64,000 bases of DNA. It comes from Gyrodactylus bullatarudis (taxonomy: Eukaryota > Platyhelminthes > Monogenea > Gyrodactylidea > Gyrodactylidae). The DNA is taken from the NCBI GenBank assembly GCA_012064415.1, contig SSNU01000119.1, positions 62,001 to 126,000 of the forward strand, given 5' to 3'. Each line of letters starts with the position of its first letter. Positions within the stretch are counted from its first letter, which is position 1. The notes beneath the pieces were generated by a model. It had not been told where the DNA came from, did not search any database, and worked only from the letters and a program-made list of their open reading frames with translations. Shown in pieces: positions 45,923 through 60,400 of this stretch. The translations under genes were made by a program, and so were the position numbers.

Positions 45923-46712
45923 GTAAATATCTATTGTGTGTGTTTTGTTCCCCATTTGAAAAAGTTTATTTTTCCAGTTAATACTATATATATTGACTGT
46001 TGCACAAGTTGGATCTGCTGAGAGAGAATTTTTTTCTCCTCTAATTTATCATCACATACCAGTTTTCTTTCTTTCTCTCCGGGTTTATTTAGGTTACTAA
46101 TAATATCCCCCCTTTTATTGGTTTACAATTTGACTGATAGTTGTTGCATAACTGCTTGTAATTATAAAGAAAAACATTTGTAAAATAAATGAATTGAATA
46201 CACACATTCACCAGACTGTCCTAATCGAAAACCAATAAATTTATCATTTTATTTATGCTACTTGAATTAATCGAAAAAATCAATTTGATTGATACTGTAA
46301 ATGTGTGAGAATTATGATAGAATCGGCATTAAATCTATTTTAAATAGAGAAAAATACAGTCTAGTGGTATTTTTATTTCTACAATTTGTTGATAATGATT
46401 TTTAATGAAATCTAAGGATTGAGATGATACAGGTAGGAATCATTGGACTGGACAAGTATTTCATTTTTCAATTGATTTATCACTAAATATTTTGCATTGT
46501 ATTTATTCTTGTTTACGATTAATATATAGATTTTTTATCATTGAAACAACCAAAACTGGTCGCCATCTCTTTTTATTTTTACACAAAAGTGTAGACTCTA
46601 TTTATTTTTCTATGTGTGAACTTGGAGTATTAAATTCTATCTATTCTATGGTGTATTGAGAGCTCACTCACTCCATAACCAACCATTATTCACCAAATCT
46701 CATGTATCATTA

Positions 46713-47556
46713 AATAAAGGCATGATGATTAAAATTATTATTGTAGTAAAGGCCACAGGTAAAAAAAGATAACAACCATCAAAGGATGGATGGTCTAGAA
46801 AAACCTGTAATAAAAAAGAGCATCATTAAATTTTTCACTTCCAACACACAGGAACACTTGATTGAAACAATCCATTGTTATTACTCATTACCATTATCCT
46901 GATACTGACTATGTGTATTGATACATTTTTGTTAATTAGTAATTAGTAGAGCCTCAAAGAGAATAATAAGATCTAAAGATGATTATTCTAATACTTTATC
47001 GGGAACTGGACAAAAAAGATTGCATCTGAAAAATCAGTTAATGTTGAAATTAAACTGAAAACATTGAGATAATTTCATCTCAAGACCTTATAGCTATGAA
47101 CCTTAATGACATGATAATAAGTTGGTCTTGAATGGTTATCAGAACAGAGGGAATAGTACTAATTGTTATAGTATAGCAAGCATCATAATAATTATTTTAT
47201 AAACCAAGGCTGTATAAATTAGAGAAAAAATGAACCAGATATTACACTACCATCATCATTCATAGACTGCATAGATGGATGAAAGAACAGATTGAGTTGA
47301 GAAAAATGACAAGAATGTTGTCTCCATTCACACAATACCTGTCTCTATAGATATCTTTTATTTCTTGGCCTCAATTCGAGATTATAATCTTGATGAATTT
47401 TCAACAGAAATATATAACAAATGAAAAGAAATCTATAGAATAAAATCCAATCATCCTTTATTTCGTTCAATATCTCTCTATCCAATGTTTTTTTTCACCA
47501 TAAAAAATGTTGTTGGTGAGAGGGAGGTGGGGCATGTAATAATCATATGACGTTAA
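46713..47556. repeat. 844-bp repeat, copy 2
   Basis: This has the same sequence and orientation as 39195-40038. The flanks differ completely: catgtatcatt on the left and ttttccccc on the right. TTAA is present at 46710-46713 and at 47553-47556. Confidence 0.9.
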
Positions 47557-50323
47557 TTTTCCCCCTCTTTTATTATTCTCTCTATTTAATAATTATGCAT
47601 TGATTTTTATTGGTATTTTCATTTGATTCTTGAACCCTATACTAAATTAGACAAAATTCATGTATTGAGTAAATACACTGAACTAACTTGTAAACTAAAT
47701 CACGATATATGTTCTGTACTGAAAAATTATGTTAATACATCATTTAAATGTCTGCTGACTCGATTTTTCCCTTTTGTCTCCCCTAGCACATTTATTATAA
47801 TAATAATATAAAATACATTTGTGTTATCTTGTAAAAAACTACTGTACTGTATTATAATAAATAAAAATTGATACATTTATCATATAGTGTAGACTAAAAC
47901 GTTAAACCATTGTATTTTAATTTAATCATCACACCTAAAGTTAAAAAGTACTGTACTGATAATTGGCAAACATTCTGAGCCAGTTGAACAACTACACAAT
48001 AACATTCTCAACATGTCTCTAAATTAATAAGGGTAAAAGAACAAAAGTCTCACAACATTTATCTTATCCCCTTCTGATCAATTTTATTCATGCATGCATT
48101 GGACTTTGAAATTCTCTTTCACAAGCAAAATGTCAATTCTATTATAACTAAACATTATGCAGTGTGAAAAAAACATTGTAGTTTATTTGTTCTAGACACA
48201 CTGAATTTCCTACTTTTAATTTACACTTATTTTCTCTTCAAGAAGTACCTTTGATATATATTTAACTTTGAACAAAAGTCTGCTCTATTACATCATTAAA
48301 ATACAGAACTCTTTGAGCATACATTATCTGAATAAACAAGTCCCATTAAATGGACAACTCTCAAATGAAGAGGGTACTTGACTATCGTAGTCAAAAAGTT
48401 TCGTTTCCCTAGTATAAGAACCCCTTCTTCTTCGCTATCATGTGATGATTAGGATTTGAAAACACATTTGGGGTGTTCATTTCGCTATGTGGAAATTCCT
48501 AAACTTTTTCTTTATTTGCCTCCATTTTCGTTTCTCTCTTTCATTCCCTGGGGAGAGATTCATTCTTGGGAATCATTCAGAAATGATTGATTTTATCTGA
48601 TTTTTATTTTGGGAGATAATAAACTACAATTTTATTCTCTCATTGCTATAGGAGGGGAGTAGAAACTTTCCTGTCTATCTCTAAACTACTACTAGATGGT
48701 CCCCGAAGAGGAAAAGATTCCTGTTCACTGATGAGTAGGGTATGTAGAAATTAATTTTGAGAAATCTGAAAAACAAAAGTCATCAAAAAATAAAGCTAAT
48801 TGAAAAAAATGCTACAAAAAAATAGCGACTAAAAATTATGTCAAAAGACCAGAGAATTCATTCAAAAACTAGTAATTTTTCAATCGAAAGATAAAATTTC
48901 TAGCAAAAATTCTTTTCCTCAATTTCATTTTAATTTATCAGGTAACATTGAGTACTCCTACTTGATATGCTCTAGTGATTTGGAAATTTTCAGTTGTCTA
49001 ATTCAAAAATTTTTCATAGGTCCGTCTTTTTTCTCGCCCTGATTATAGAAATGAAGGCAAAAGAAGTAGAGTTGATTTCACTCTTGAAATTCGTTCAATA
49101 AGGTGACATCAGCAGTCATCCTGAAAAGTGCTTCTCAAGTATCATTTACCTCATACAGATTTTCTGATTTGATTATTCTCGAAAAATGAGATAATTTTTA
49201 TGTTTAAATACAGTTATTTCCCATTTACTATATCTATATATGGATAATATTAAAAAAAAAGCATTCATGACTAAAGGAATTTCCCATGATACATGATCTT
49301 GTGTGCTTTTTTACATCCGCATCCTTGGTAGATGTATCAGGCATGAGTATTTTCTTATCGTCTGTTTCTCTTGTTGCTATTTTACGATCTGATTTCATGA
49401 AAAGATTTTTATTGTCATTTTATAAAACTACCCCATCCATTAATCTGTCTGCTTGTGAATTTGTTTACGTTCCAAGGGAATCTCTTTCTCTGATTCATCT
49501 TTTTCAACGTTCTAATGTCTATGAGAAAAAGAGTCCTTTGAAATGTAATGTAATGAATAGAAATTAAAAGTTGAAAAGGGAGATTTGTTCATCATTGTAA
49601 ATAATACAATATCCCACTTAAAAGTGATAAATGAAATGCAATATAGTCTTTTTAAGCCCATCAAACTGTTTCCTTGATATAAATCTGCAATGCATTAACC
49701 AATGTCTTGCCAATGAATGCCTGCTACATTTAATGGCAATGGGGATAGTATATACTTTCTTGATCCCATTTCTTCTTTCTTACCTCACTCGACTATATTT
49801 TATTGTATTGTTATTATTATCTACTTTTAAAGTAAACATTATTATCATAGCTAAAAGTCACTTTTTTAAGTATGTACTTTATGGAATGAATATTTGGCAA
49901 AAGGTTTTTTCCAATGTACGAATTAACTCTTTGTTCTCTTGTCTCTGTTGTATAAGTTTGACTTGTTTAATTCATAACCGAGAAATAAATAAAATCAAAA
50001 TCTTAAAAGTGAACATCTTAAATATAAATATATTGATTACTACGGTCGGTCATAAATTAGAGGAAACATTGATTTGACTCTGAAAAAATGTCTATAAATC
50101 ATGTTCAAATCTAAATTTATTACAAAATCCATAAAGATTTATTCTCGCCGTACATATTAAACGCTATAGATGGAAATTTCAAAACAAACAAAATTTCATG
50201 TATAAAGTTTAGATTGGAGTTTAAAATATTCAAATTAGTCGTACGACATGATATGATACCTGCCGTGTGAATAAACATCTAACAAGAATAATTATCGAAG
50301 CTTTTAAAAGTTACTAAAATCAT

Positions 50324-50410
50324 TTGACTATAACGTTGTTCGCTTGCTACCTGACTATGTTGTCTTCTGGCTTGTATTGGTCTATACCAAGTGAACAACG
50401 TTATAGTCAA
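50324..50410. repeat. Hairpin repeat, family 3, copy 2
   Basis: The arms TTGACTATAACGTTGTTC and its exact inverse close an 87-bp stem-loop. The loop and outer flank share gttcgcttgctacctgacta and a cggcgtagattgact-type word (reversed) with 25214-25273. It is likely a foldback element remnant. Confidence 0.65.
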
Positions 50411-51400
50411 TCTACGCCGAATAGCTTCCTAAAGACCTACTTGGTTCATAGATATCTCCTTATGCTTCTATAGTGAGATAAACGAAATTATTAAAAGTCA
50501 AAGAAAAATTTTATCAAGATTTTAGTCAATTCTGCAGCATTAAATAAAACGTTTAAAAACGCTTTTAATCAATTCATGAGACAAAAGAAGACTTGTATAC
50601 TACATCAGGATTAAAATATATTTGATGGCTTCTCTAAACGAATCTGAAATGATCAGCATAGAGCTAAAATTTTATCAATTGACATAAGAACTCTGAGAAG
50701 AACTGTTGGATAATTCCTTTTTTCAATCACACACATATCCAATGATGATAACGTTGTGGAATGAAAAGTATGCATAGTAGTTACAGATTAATTTCGGACA
50801 CATGAAAATCTATCACTTGCCAGTATTAAAGAATTTAATCGCACTTTTCTGAAAGGAACGATTATTCTTTGTATTTATATTTATGTCGGACTGTCTGAAT
50901 TATTTTCTCTTTATAATCTTCCGATAATTTTGCATCCTCTTGAATTCAAAGGGGAAATTATAGTCTCTGTCAAAGAGGCGGAATTATACATGTTTCTTAA
51001 CCAGTTAAATTATTTAATTCTAGATCCGAGAACATCTTGAAATTTTAGTCAATTATTTCTCAGTCGCAATTCTTTTGTTTGATAGAGAAACATTCGTTAT
51101 TTTTTTCCATTATCATTTGATGATAAAAGTTACGTTTTTGCATTCACTGTATAATTCGTTGATGATTATTTCCCGAACGTTACAAAAATTTGTTTTCATA
51201 GACATTAAAATAATACTTTATTGAAAAAATAATTAGCTACGGATGTTGAAGATTATATAAGAGACTTTTGTCTGCGAAAAAATTATTTTTCCACTGCTTT
51301 TATCAAATAATAATAAACTTGCCTTTGTTAGTCTACCCAATACACTAAATCTTTAATTTTCCGTATTTGTATTTTTTGAATACTTCTATTCTATTTGCAG

Positions 51401-54400
51401 AAGCGGACTCCTGAAGCTGCATTAGCGCAAGCCTTCTTTGATGCATCGGAGAGATTATCCAACATTCAACCGGTTAATGAGTAAGTTCTGTTTTTAATGC
51501 CAACCCATTTTTGATCATGTCAGAACAAACTTTTTCAAATGAACGTCTTCCTCAAAAATTTTTCTCATGCAGTGAAACACGTGCATTTTTTATTTTGGGT
51601 TGCAAAAAATAGTTTTCCCTATATTGATTTGAAAATGTTTCTTCTTTTGCGAAAAATCACCAGACATTGTATGAACTATGAAAGATTAAGAGAAAATAAT
51701 TTATATTTCACGGAATTACAGGTTCTAGTTTCTGATCCGTTTTTTGGAGTAATTTGAAAAAACCTAGAGTCCTTTCTTTGTTAGTTTTACAATCTTATCG
51801 TACTAACTACCTTTCACCCGCTAGTTGAATATATATTCTTGTTATATTTACCTAAAACTCTTTGGATCATGTTTATTCAAGTCCAAAGTCCAAAGCTTTC
51901 TCTTCAACCAGATAAAAAAGTTGGATTGTGGTAGGTAGAAGTATTATATGCTTTTTTTGTTTATTATACAAGATAAATCCTTTACAAAGATTGTGTAATC
52001 GCGCTAATGTTTATATCTTATTTCATTGGGCGTATTTGTTTACATCGAGACATGAATGAAGCAATGGATATTATTTTTTATAGGCCTTTGGTTTAGCCAG
52101 TTGTATTTTTAAGTGAACACATGCTAAATAGCATCAATCATATCGCGATTTCTAAGGTCTTACAACCTTGAGTAGGTTCCTTCTACTCAACTTCCTTTAC
52201 TTACTGCATTCTTATTTAAACAGCAGTGTTGAATTCAAAATTTTTCGTCAAAAGAAGAAAGTTGAATTAAATCTTATGGGTAATTAGGTCTATTCCTCTG
52301 ATTATCAATACTTTGTTAACTGATTGGACAAAAATGTAGCATTTTGTGTTTGATGAACTCTTGTCGGACCACTAAAGAGAATAAATAGATTGATAATCTC
52401 GATCCTTTTACTGAGTTTTATTAAAAGTTGGCCAATATTTCTTTGTGAAAATCCAATTGTTATTTCATTACATGAGACAGAGAACATGTGTTTGTAAAAT
52501 TGATTGTCTTGTAGAGTATTTCTGTATTTTAAATAAGAAAGAAGAATAAGAAAACAGTATTTTTTCTCTCCAAAAGTATTACAATAATATAATGTTCTTG
52601 TACTTTATTCCATGCACGATTTCTAGTTACAATAGAATTTTTTCTTTTGTCAAACTTTTTCTGCCACACGACTAATAATAAATGATACTGTACAAACTCT
52701 TGTTGACTTGTACAAAAGTTAAATCGATCTCTCTTCTCTTGGCTCTGGGGTTTGAACAAAAAGTATAATCTCATTTCCAGAGAGTTTCAAAAGGTTCCCA
52801 AGGACACTGGGGTATTCATTCTAATGAATTTCATTAACTAGAATTATTTCGTTCTAGGTACTTAAGTAAGATATACTACAGGTTCGTCGTACTCGGTAAT
52901 GGATTAGCCCATGTCACTGAATGTTAGAGTTGGATCCCACCGAGACTGAACTGTATTCATGAATTTCATTGCTAATGAATTCCTTTTTTTTCTGATGACC
53001 ACCACTTTGCTAGTCGAGTTTAAAGTATAAAATCAAATATTTAGCCTATCCTAGTTAGTTCAAGTACTTTGATAATTATCCAGGAGGATTCCATTGGTTT
53101 TCTAAATTTTATCCTTTTTGATTTATTAAATTTTTTGCCAATACAATACTATAATACAAAAAGATTTATTGTTTCTCAGCCTATTCCATGTGTATTTGTA
53201 TTTTATCCCGCTGAAGATATTTTTTTATTTTTTGAATATTATTATTTCACATGACTAATTAGATCCCACTTTAAATGACTCATAAAGTAGTAAAAATTTT
53301 GTACTTTTATGACTAATGAAACTATTGGAGATGAATAATATATATCTAGTATATATAGTGGTAGTCAAGAATAAGTATACACCTATAGAACCTGTCTTCT
53401 TGTTTTAATTTTAAATGATCTTGAGACGTGGGATATGTCATTCGAAAGAGTGCTAAATTATCTACATATTCATATAGATCAATTCGTAGTANNNNNNNNN
53501 NNNNNNNNNNNNNNNNNNNNNNNNNNNNNNNNNNNNNNNNNNNNNNNNNNNNNNNNNNNNNNNNNNNNNNNNNNNNNNNNNNNNNNNNNNNNNNNNNNNN
53601 NNNNNNNNNNNNNNNNNNNNNNNNNNNNNNNNNNNNNNNNNNNNNNNNNNNNNNNNNNNNNNNNNNNNNNNNNNNNNNNNNNNNNNNNNNNNNNNNNNNN
53701 NNNNNNNNNNNNNNNNNNNNNNNNNNNNNNNNNNNNNNNNNNNNNNNNNNNNNNNNNNNNNNNNNNNNNNNNNNNNNNNNNNNNNNNNNNNNNNNNNNNN
53801 NNNNNNNNNNNNNNNNNNNNNNNNNNNNNNNNNNNNNNNNNNNNNNNNNNNNNNNNNNNNNNNNNNNNNNNNNNNNNNNNNNNNNNNNNNNNNNNNNNNN
53901 NNNNNNNNNNNNNNNNNNNNNNNNNNNNNNNNNNNNNNNNNNNNNNNNNNNNNNNNNNNNNNNNNNNNNNNNNNNNNNNNNNNNNNNNNNNNNNNNNNNN
54001 NNNNNNNNNNNNNNNNNNNNNNNNNNNNNNNNNNNNNNNNNNNNNNNNNNNNNNNNNNNNNNNNNNNNNNNNNNNNNNNNNNNNNNNNNNNNNNNNNNNN
54101 NNNNNNNNNNNNNNNNNNNNNNNNNNNNNNNNNNNNNNNNNNNNNNNNNNNNNNNNNNNNNNNNNNNNNNNNNNNNNNNNNNNNNNNNNNNNNNNNNNNN
54201 NNNNNNNNNNNNNNNNNNNNNNNNNNNNNNNNNNNNNNNNNNNNNNNNNNNNNNNNNNNNNNNNNNNNNNNNNNNNNNNNNNNNNNNNNNNNNNNNNNNN
54301 NNNNNNNNNNNNNNNNNNNNNNNNNNNNNNNNNNNNNNNNNNNNNNNNNNNNNNNNNNNNNNNNNNNNNNNNNNNNNNNNNNNNNNNNNNNNNNNNNNNN

Positions 54401-57400
54401 NNNNNNTATTTACTGAATTATGTTGAAATAAATTATATTTAAAAATACGCATTTTAATAAAGAATTTTTCATTCTTTAGAAGTCAACATCCCAAGTCTCA
54501 AGATCATTTAAAATTAATATAAGAGGACAGGTTCTATGGGTGTATACTTATTATTGATTATCACTATATATTTAGTTATTCCCTTCAAGAGGATAGTTAT
54601 TTAGTTCGCATTTGGACTCAATATTCTGCTCAGGAAACTTTCTCTCTTTATGTTTTCATCAACATCAAGATGATATCGGTTAGAATTTAAAATCTAATCA
54701 AATTGACATTCTCGATAAAGAATTGTAAGATAAAAGTTGGATGGCTCTTTTTTCCTATCGTGATCACAAAATTTCTAATCCTGTTATCTCCTGAACACGC
54801 TCATTTGACGTAATACAAAAGTCGGAAATTTTACTTGAATTTCGCTCGTTCAATTATTAGTTATCAATTGATTCGAGTTGCTTGTTACTGAATTATCCAA
54901 AGGTTACTGCTTTAAAAAAGAAAAAAACTGAAAGGATTACTCTGGAATTAAAACTTATACTAGCCAGCTTAAAAGATATCAATGATATCTTTACTTTGAT
55001 TTTTCAAAAGAATTTCTCAATCTTCTCAAGTGTTTAAGAATAAGAATGATTTTTTGAATTAATTGAACAGTATTATGTAATATATATATTCAAAAACTCT
55101 TGTTATTCGATATTCAGAAATGTTTTAACCTTGTTAATATATTCAGTCATTTATCTGTGCAAACTTGCAAAAAGGTTCGATTATAAATGCAGTTTTGAAG
55201 TTAAACACTGCCGACTCATTATTTTCAATAATAATAATAATAACTTTTGTCTTCTTCTGGACAAGGGTTTTTAGAAAGTTCTAACCTCTAAATAATGTAG
55301 TCCATAATTTCTGTTGACATTGTTCATTCTAAAAATTCCGATATGAAAATATTTTCATATTATAGACACATTTATCTTCAATGTGGACAGGTAGCCTGTA
55401 AGCTAGCCTCAAATAAAATGTTGTACAGTTCCAAAATAGAAGAGGAAGTCATTCAGCGCCTACAAATGATCAAGGAGAACTCGTCTAGTTCCGGCCCTGT
55501 ACACAAGGCCCGTCTAAATCTTTTAAGAGTAACCAACAACTTAAAGTCTCTTAATGAACGAATAAACCGACTGACATGTCAGAAGAACCCTGAAACTTGC
55601 AATGGAAACACGGTATGTATGACTATTTATTTACATTTTTTATATTTAATTTCTTCTTTTAGACAAATCTTCATTCATCGAATGCATCAATTGACGTAAA
55701 CGACAATATAACATCGGTGATTCATTCAAATCATCGAATTTCCTCCTCTGACAAGTCTCTATCCTCTGATCGGCCTCTCTCCACACACGAATCCCTAAAG
55801 AGTTCCCAGACCATCCTCTCTGACCCTGGGAATAGTCAGGCGTCTTCCATTAATGGATCGCAAACAATATCCCAAATCAATTCTACCTCCAACCCTAATA
55901 CAAACAATAATAACACAACCTCATCAAACGCCAAACTCATCAACGATGATAAAAGGAATAAGCTTGACCAGCTGCTTCAATCCAAGGAGGAATTAGAGGC
56001 AGAACTTGTCTCACTTAAAGTGAGTAGTCATTTTACATTCATTGAAACTTTCAATTGTAACAAAAATACTTGGCTAGGTCTATGTTGAGAAGAAGTCTTT
56101 CGTTCTGATCAAAATAGCAATCGTCTCTTTCAACTGAGACAAAAATATTGTCTGTCTAAAGAAATATTTCCCATATTCTTAATTGCTTCATCCTATTCTA
56201 ATCTTGTTATCGTCTCAGATAAAAAAAAACTTGAGAGAGAACAGATTTGAGGAAATGGGCATAAAGCTATACATCTCTTTCTTTGTTTCGGCTATCGAAA
56301 CAACGTTTTCCCTTTGAAGTCAAGGAGTGTGTCCAATTTGAAAAGATCTGAAATTAAAATTAAAGCTGATATTTCAAAGGAATAATTCCTCATTAAGAAA
56401 CTTGATCAATCATCTTTTTCAGTTTCTTGGCAGTCTTGTTTAAAAAATCGCCTTGAATTCTTTTTTATTTCTAAATCTTGATGACTGAGAAGAATAGAAC
56501 ATAGTCTCTAAGAGCTTAAAGAGACTCTCCCTATAATTATCCATAGGCTAAAATTAGAAGCTCCTCCAAGAATTAAACAAGTGTAAACATATGACTTTAA
56601 ACGGAGGAGAGATATAAACTTGGGTAACGTGAGCTTTTTTCATTCCTTGCTATTTTTATCTTTTATTAGTTATTTTTAATGCAGTTTATAAAATTACTGT
56701 GTCATTTTTAAAAATTTTCATTTATTAATATTAACTCATTTCAATCTTTTATGGAATCCAAAGAATAAAAAAGTTCCCTTGAAAGTAGTCAGACCATCTT
56801 CTTTAGTTGTTGAATGGCTAAAATTAAAACTTTGGCTCTGTTTTATGTCACTTTATCTATGAAATAAACTTTCTGAACAGGCCTCGAACCATTCTGTATT
56901 GAAATTATCACTCTGTCTTATAAGACTACAGTTGAGTAAGGGGAAAGTATAGGTTTACTTTGAAAACTCTCTGATGATAAAATATTTATTGATTTCAGGA
57001 GGTAGCCCTTCAAGAGTTCTTCAAGTACGAAGGAAAATCATTCGAATTAAACATGCAAGCAATGCTCCAGTTGGTCACAATGTCCCAAGAATATTACCAG
57101 TCCTGTGCAAACATCCTCAAAAATCTCCAGAGTCATTTGGAGAAGAATTTGGGTAAGTGTGTCATTCGTCCCAAACCCAATTGAATAATACTTTCTATTA
57201 TTTTTCACCTGACTAGGCATTAGAGCATGTATGAAGTATATAATGTTTTCATTATAATTATGGAATTACACCAACCTTTATCATGTTCCCTATTTTTTTG
57301 TTTTACATAGGCGTAGTGTAGGAGTTAAAAAAGGATTTTATATGATTAATGTTCAGTTGATTGACGTGAAAATATCCTATTTGTTTTACAGTTGATTGAA

Positions 57401-60400
57401 AACTAAAAATTTCAATAGAGCTAATTACCCAGGCATAGATGCTTTCCGTCTTTATTGCGACTCTTGAGTAAATCGTAGCCAAGAATCGATACAGGCTCGT
57501 TAGTACTAAAAGTCCCACGCCTTACTAGCTTAAAGATACACACTGAGTATTATTTCTCAGGAAAGATTTAGTGATGATAAAAGACAATAGCACTTCAAAA
57601 TAAAATTCATAAAACCTCAGAATATTGAGTCATTCTTTGATTGATTACATACTCTTCAAGTGATCATCTATAAAACTACATTTTTCCTTGCCTTAAAGTA
57701 TCATGTATCATCTGATTTTATTCATTCACTGTTTTTTTATCGATAGTCAAGTTGCGTGTTAAATTAGCAATACTTTCTCTTTAATGTTTTTTTCACATTG
57801 AATCGATATCTACACTACACTTTGGTTAGTGCCACCTCTCTTCCGACTCTAAATGTACATTGAACAAGGGACTATATTCCTTCTGTATTATTTGTGAGCA
57901 AATATTTGTCAAAGGAAAGAATTTAGTTTAACTCTTTGCTTTATTTTTCCCAAAACTGATCTCTTACTCTGTTAAATATTCTGTCGTATTTTTTAAAAAT
58001 CCAAAGCAATCTATTAATCAACCAATCTGGCTACCAGAAAACTAATTGTAGACAGTACAGTGGCAGATCTGATTGGAACAAGTGAAATATTCTCTGGGTC
58101 TTTTGAAAAAAAAATCTGCAAACTAAACTTGAATAGATTAAATACCTGTTTATCATATTCAAATTGTACCATGCGCTCAAGTGAGATTTAGTTAATTTAA
58201 ACAAAATCCTCTGAGTGGTTGAGATGATAAGCTTAGAATTATCCAATTGACCCCATCAAGTGTGCTGAACTCTTCAAACCTTTTGAATGCAGTTTTATAA
58301 ATAAACTTTTTCATAATAGTACAAGAGTGTCATTATTTTATTAACAAATAAAAGGTTATTTTTTAAATAGAGAAGTATTTTCCTCCTAAATTAAAATGTC
58401 ATAGCTTTTTCAAAAGTTTTTTCAAATATCACAATACCGTGATATTTCTGTGATAATTGTGTAAAAAAATACCACCATTTACACAAAACCATAAATTTCA
58501 GGATTAAAACAACCTCATATTTAGGTTTTTTCTTCATAAATTTATCATATAGATCAACGTTTCAGAGCAACAGGTTCTAAGATGAAGATACGTTATGAGT
58601 CATAACTCATCGATAAACTCTATATATACCATTCGAATTTGAAATTATTTTCAACTAATTTTTAGAAAAAAAATGTAACATTATTGGCTGTCTAAAATCA
58701 ATTTCCAGTTTTATCCGCTAATAAATTTAACTTTGGTATAATAAATAATTCTGACTCTCTCCTCTCTTGGTCCAGAATATAGAGAATAATGTTCACACTA
58801 TTCAACCTTCTATTGGCTCGAATGGTGAGATCATTCGAAAAGTATTCTCAATCTATCTAGTCTGGTAATCTGTACAGAAAGATTAAACTACTGTATTTTG
58901 AAATCTAGATGGTAAAAAGATTATTCCTATATTCAATCGTCCATTGAAGGAGCACGTGGAAACATACAATTATCAGATAGCGTATCCATTACATTTATGC
59001 ATATCTGCCCTGGATAAACCAACTTGCCTTAATGAAGAGGTAAGATCCTGTTTCTCTACTAATTCAATAAACTTATTTAACCATTTAATTAATTTAGGGC
59101 CTCTTTCGTATGGCTGGTAGTAAGAAGCAGGTCGATACATTATCTGTGAGTATAATGACACTAAAAAAGTGATAAATAGTAGCTGTTGTTTTGGTTCACC
59201 CACCATTATTGACGCATAATGGATCGTCTAAATTTTCATTAATTTTCAAGCAGAGTGGGTATTGATAAGAAATCTTTCTTCGAATGGTAAATTACTTTCA
59301 TCCTGAGTGCTGCTCCATCTATTTTTTTGACTTGAAATTTATTTAAATTATTCTTTGTTTCAGAGTGCTATAAATGTTCTACGTGGGGAATCGATAATAA
59401 ACCAGTATGACTCATTTGTTATTGCCGACACATTGAAGCAGTATTTGCGCAGTCTTCCTGTACCCCTACTAACGGGATCTTATCGCAATGAATGGGCAAA
59501 ATTGATAATGTCAAGACTAGATCCAACAGTTGAGTCAATACGCCTTGCAGTTGATAAACTTGATGATCCAGAAATGTACAACCTCCTGTATTTACTCATG
59601 TTTCTTAACAAGTATTCCCTCAATGAAAAGTGCAATAAAATGTCAACGTATAGTTTGGCAATCATCTTTGCACCCACCCTATTGCCACAGAGTATTATAA
59701 ATGCTGATAATGACTTTAGTTCTACTGCTAGTTCAGTTAGCCAAATTTCATTGGGGTAAGACTCAAATCAAGCACAATCTTATTTATTGAGAACCTTTCA
59801 ATCATATTCATGCATGGTTACATTAGAAAATTTCTTAGGTTCTGTGACAAATGATGGGAATCCAACTTGAACAAAAATTTTATCCTTCAAAACTAATATG
59901 AATTCGAAAAAAATTGGTACCATTAGAAAAATAATTAATCACTCTAATTTTTGAACTTATTACAGATATCTCTAGAACTGAAAAAACATCAATATTTTTG
60001 AGTATTTTGATTGGAAAGGTTTTTACCAGATATATATGCGTATTGCCTGGGAACTGGGCCATCAGAGAACTTTCAAAGTGTACAAATCATTTTTTGAAGA
60101 TTCGATTAAACGTTCTAGAGTATTCAGGTGCCATTAAGTCTTGGATAAAAATATCCGAGATTCTGTAGACTCGTTTCTCTTCAGCACAACTCGAAACCCC
60201 ATTTCGGAAAAGAGAATAAAACTTTTTATTTCATAGGTCTTTTCCCTGATAGTCTTCGTCTTGCATCGTCTGATAATCCCCAATTCAAATCTCTAGAACC
60301 TTTTCTTAAGGTCAAAAAAGATGTAGTAGAAAATGGATTTAATCCTCTTTCTCAACTGTAAATTTGATGAATTCTTTGTTTATGTGATTAGAAAACTACA

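Larger units (their letters stand above)
44887..51400. other. Long stretch without a recognised gene
   Basis: This is presumed to be the 3' flank of the TMEM131-like gene (aataaa near 44899) plus the 5' region or first intron(s) of the BAR-RhoGAP gene, whose initial BAR exon was not found. It holds the second 844-bp repeat copy, a CT run near 45905 and the hairpin at 50324-50410. Two open frames, 49286-49567 and 49631-50077, have AT-driven composition and no recognised domain. A stretch at 45453-45560 is open in more than one frame but has no supported splice partners. Confidence 0.5.

Noticed and set aside
49286..49567. 93-codon frame
   Set aside because: No recognisable domain and no neighbouring exons, and the opposite strand is also partly open.
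49631..50077. 148-codon frame rich in Leu, Ile, Phe and Asn
   Set aside because: Its composition is what AT-rich DNA gives by chance; no domain, splice sites or homology were seen.
53346..54452. Long open frames of over 330 codons on both strands
   Set aside because: They consist almost entirely of unknown bases from the assembly gap.
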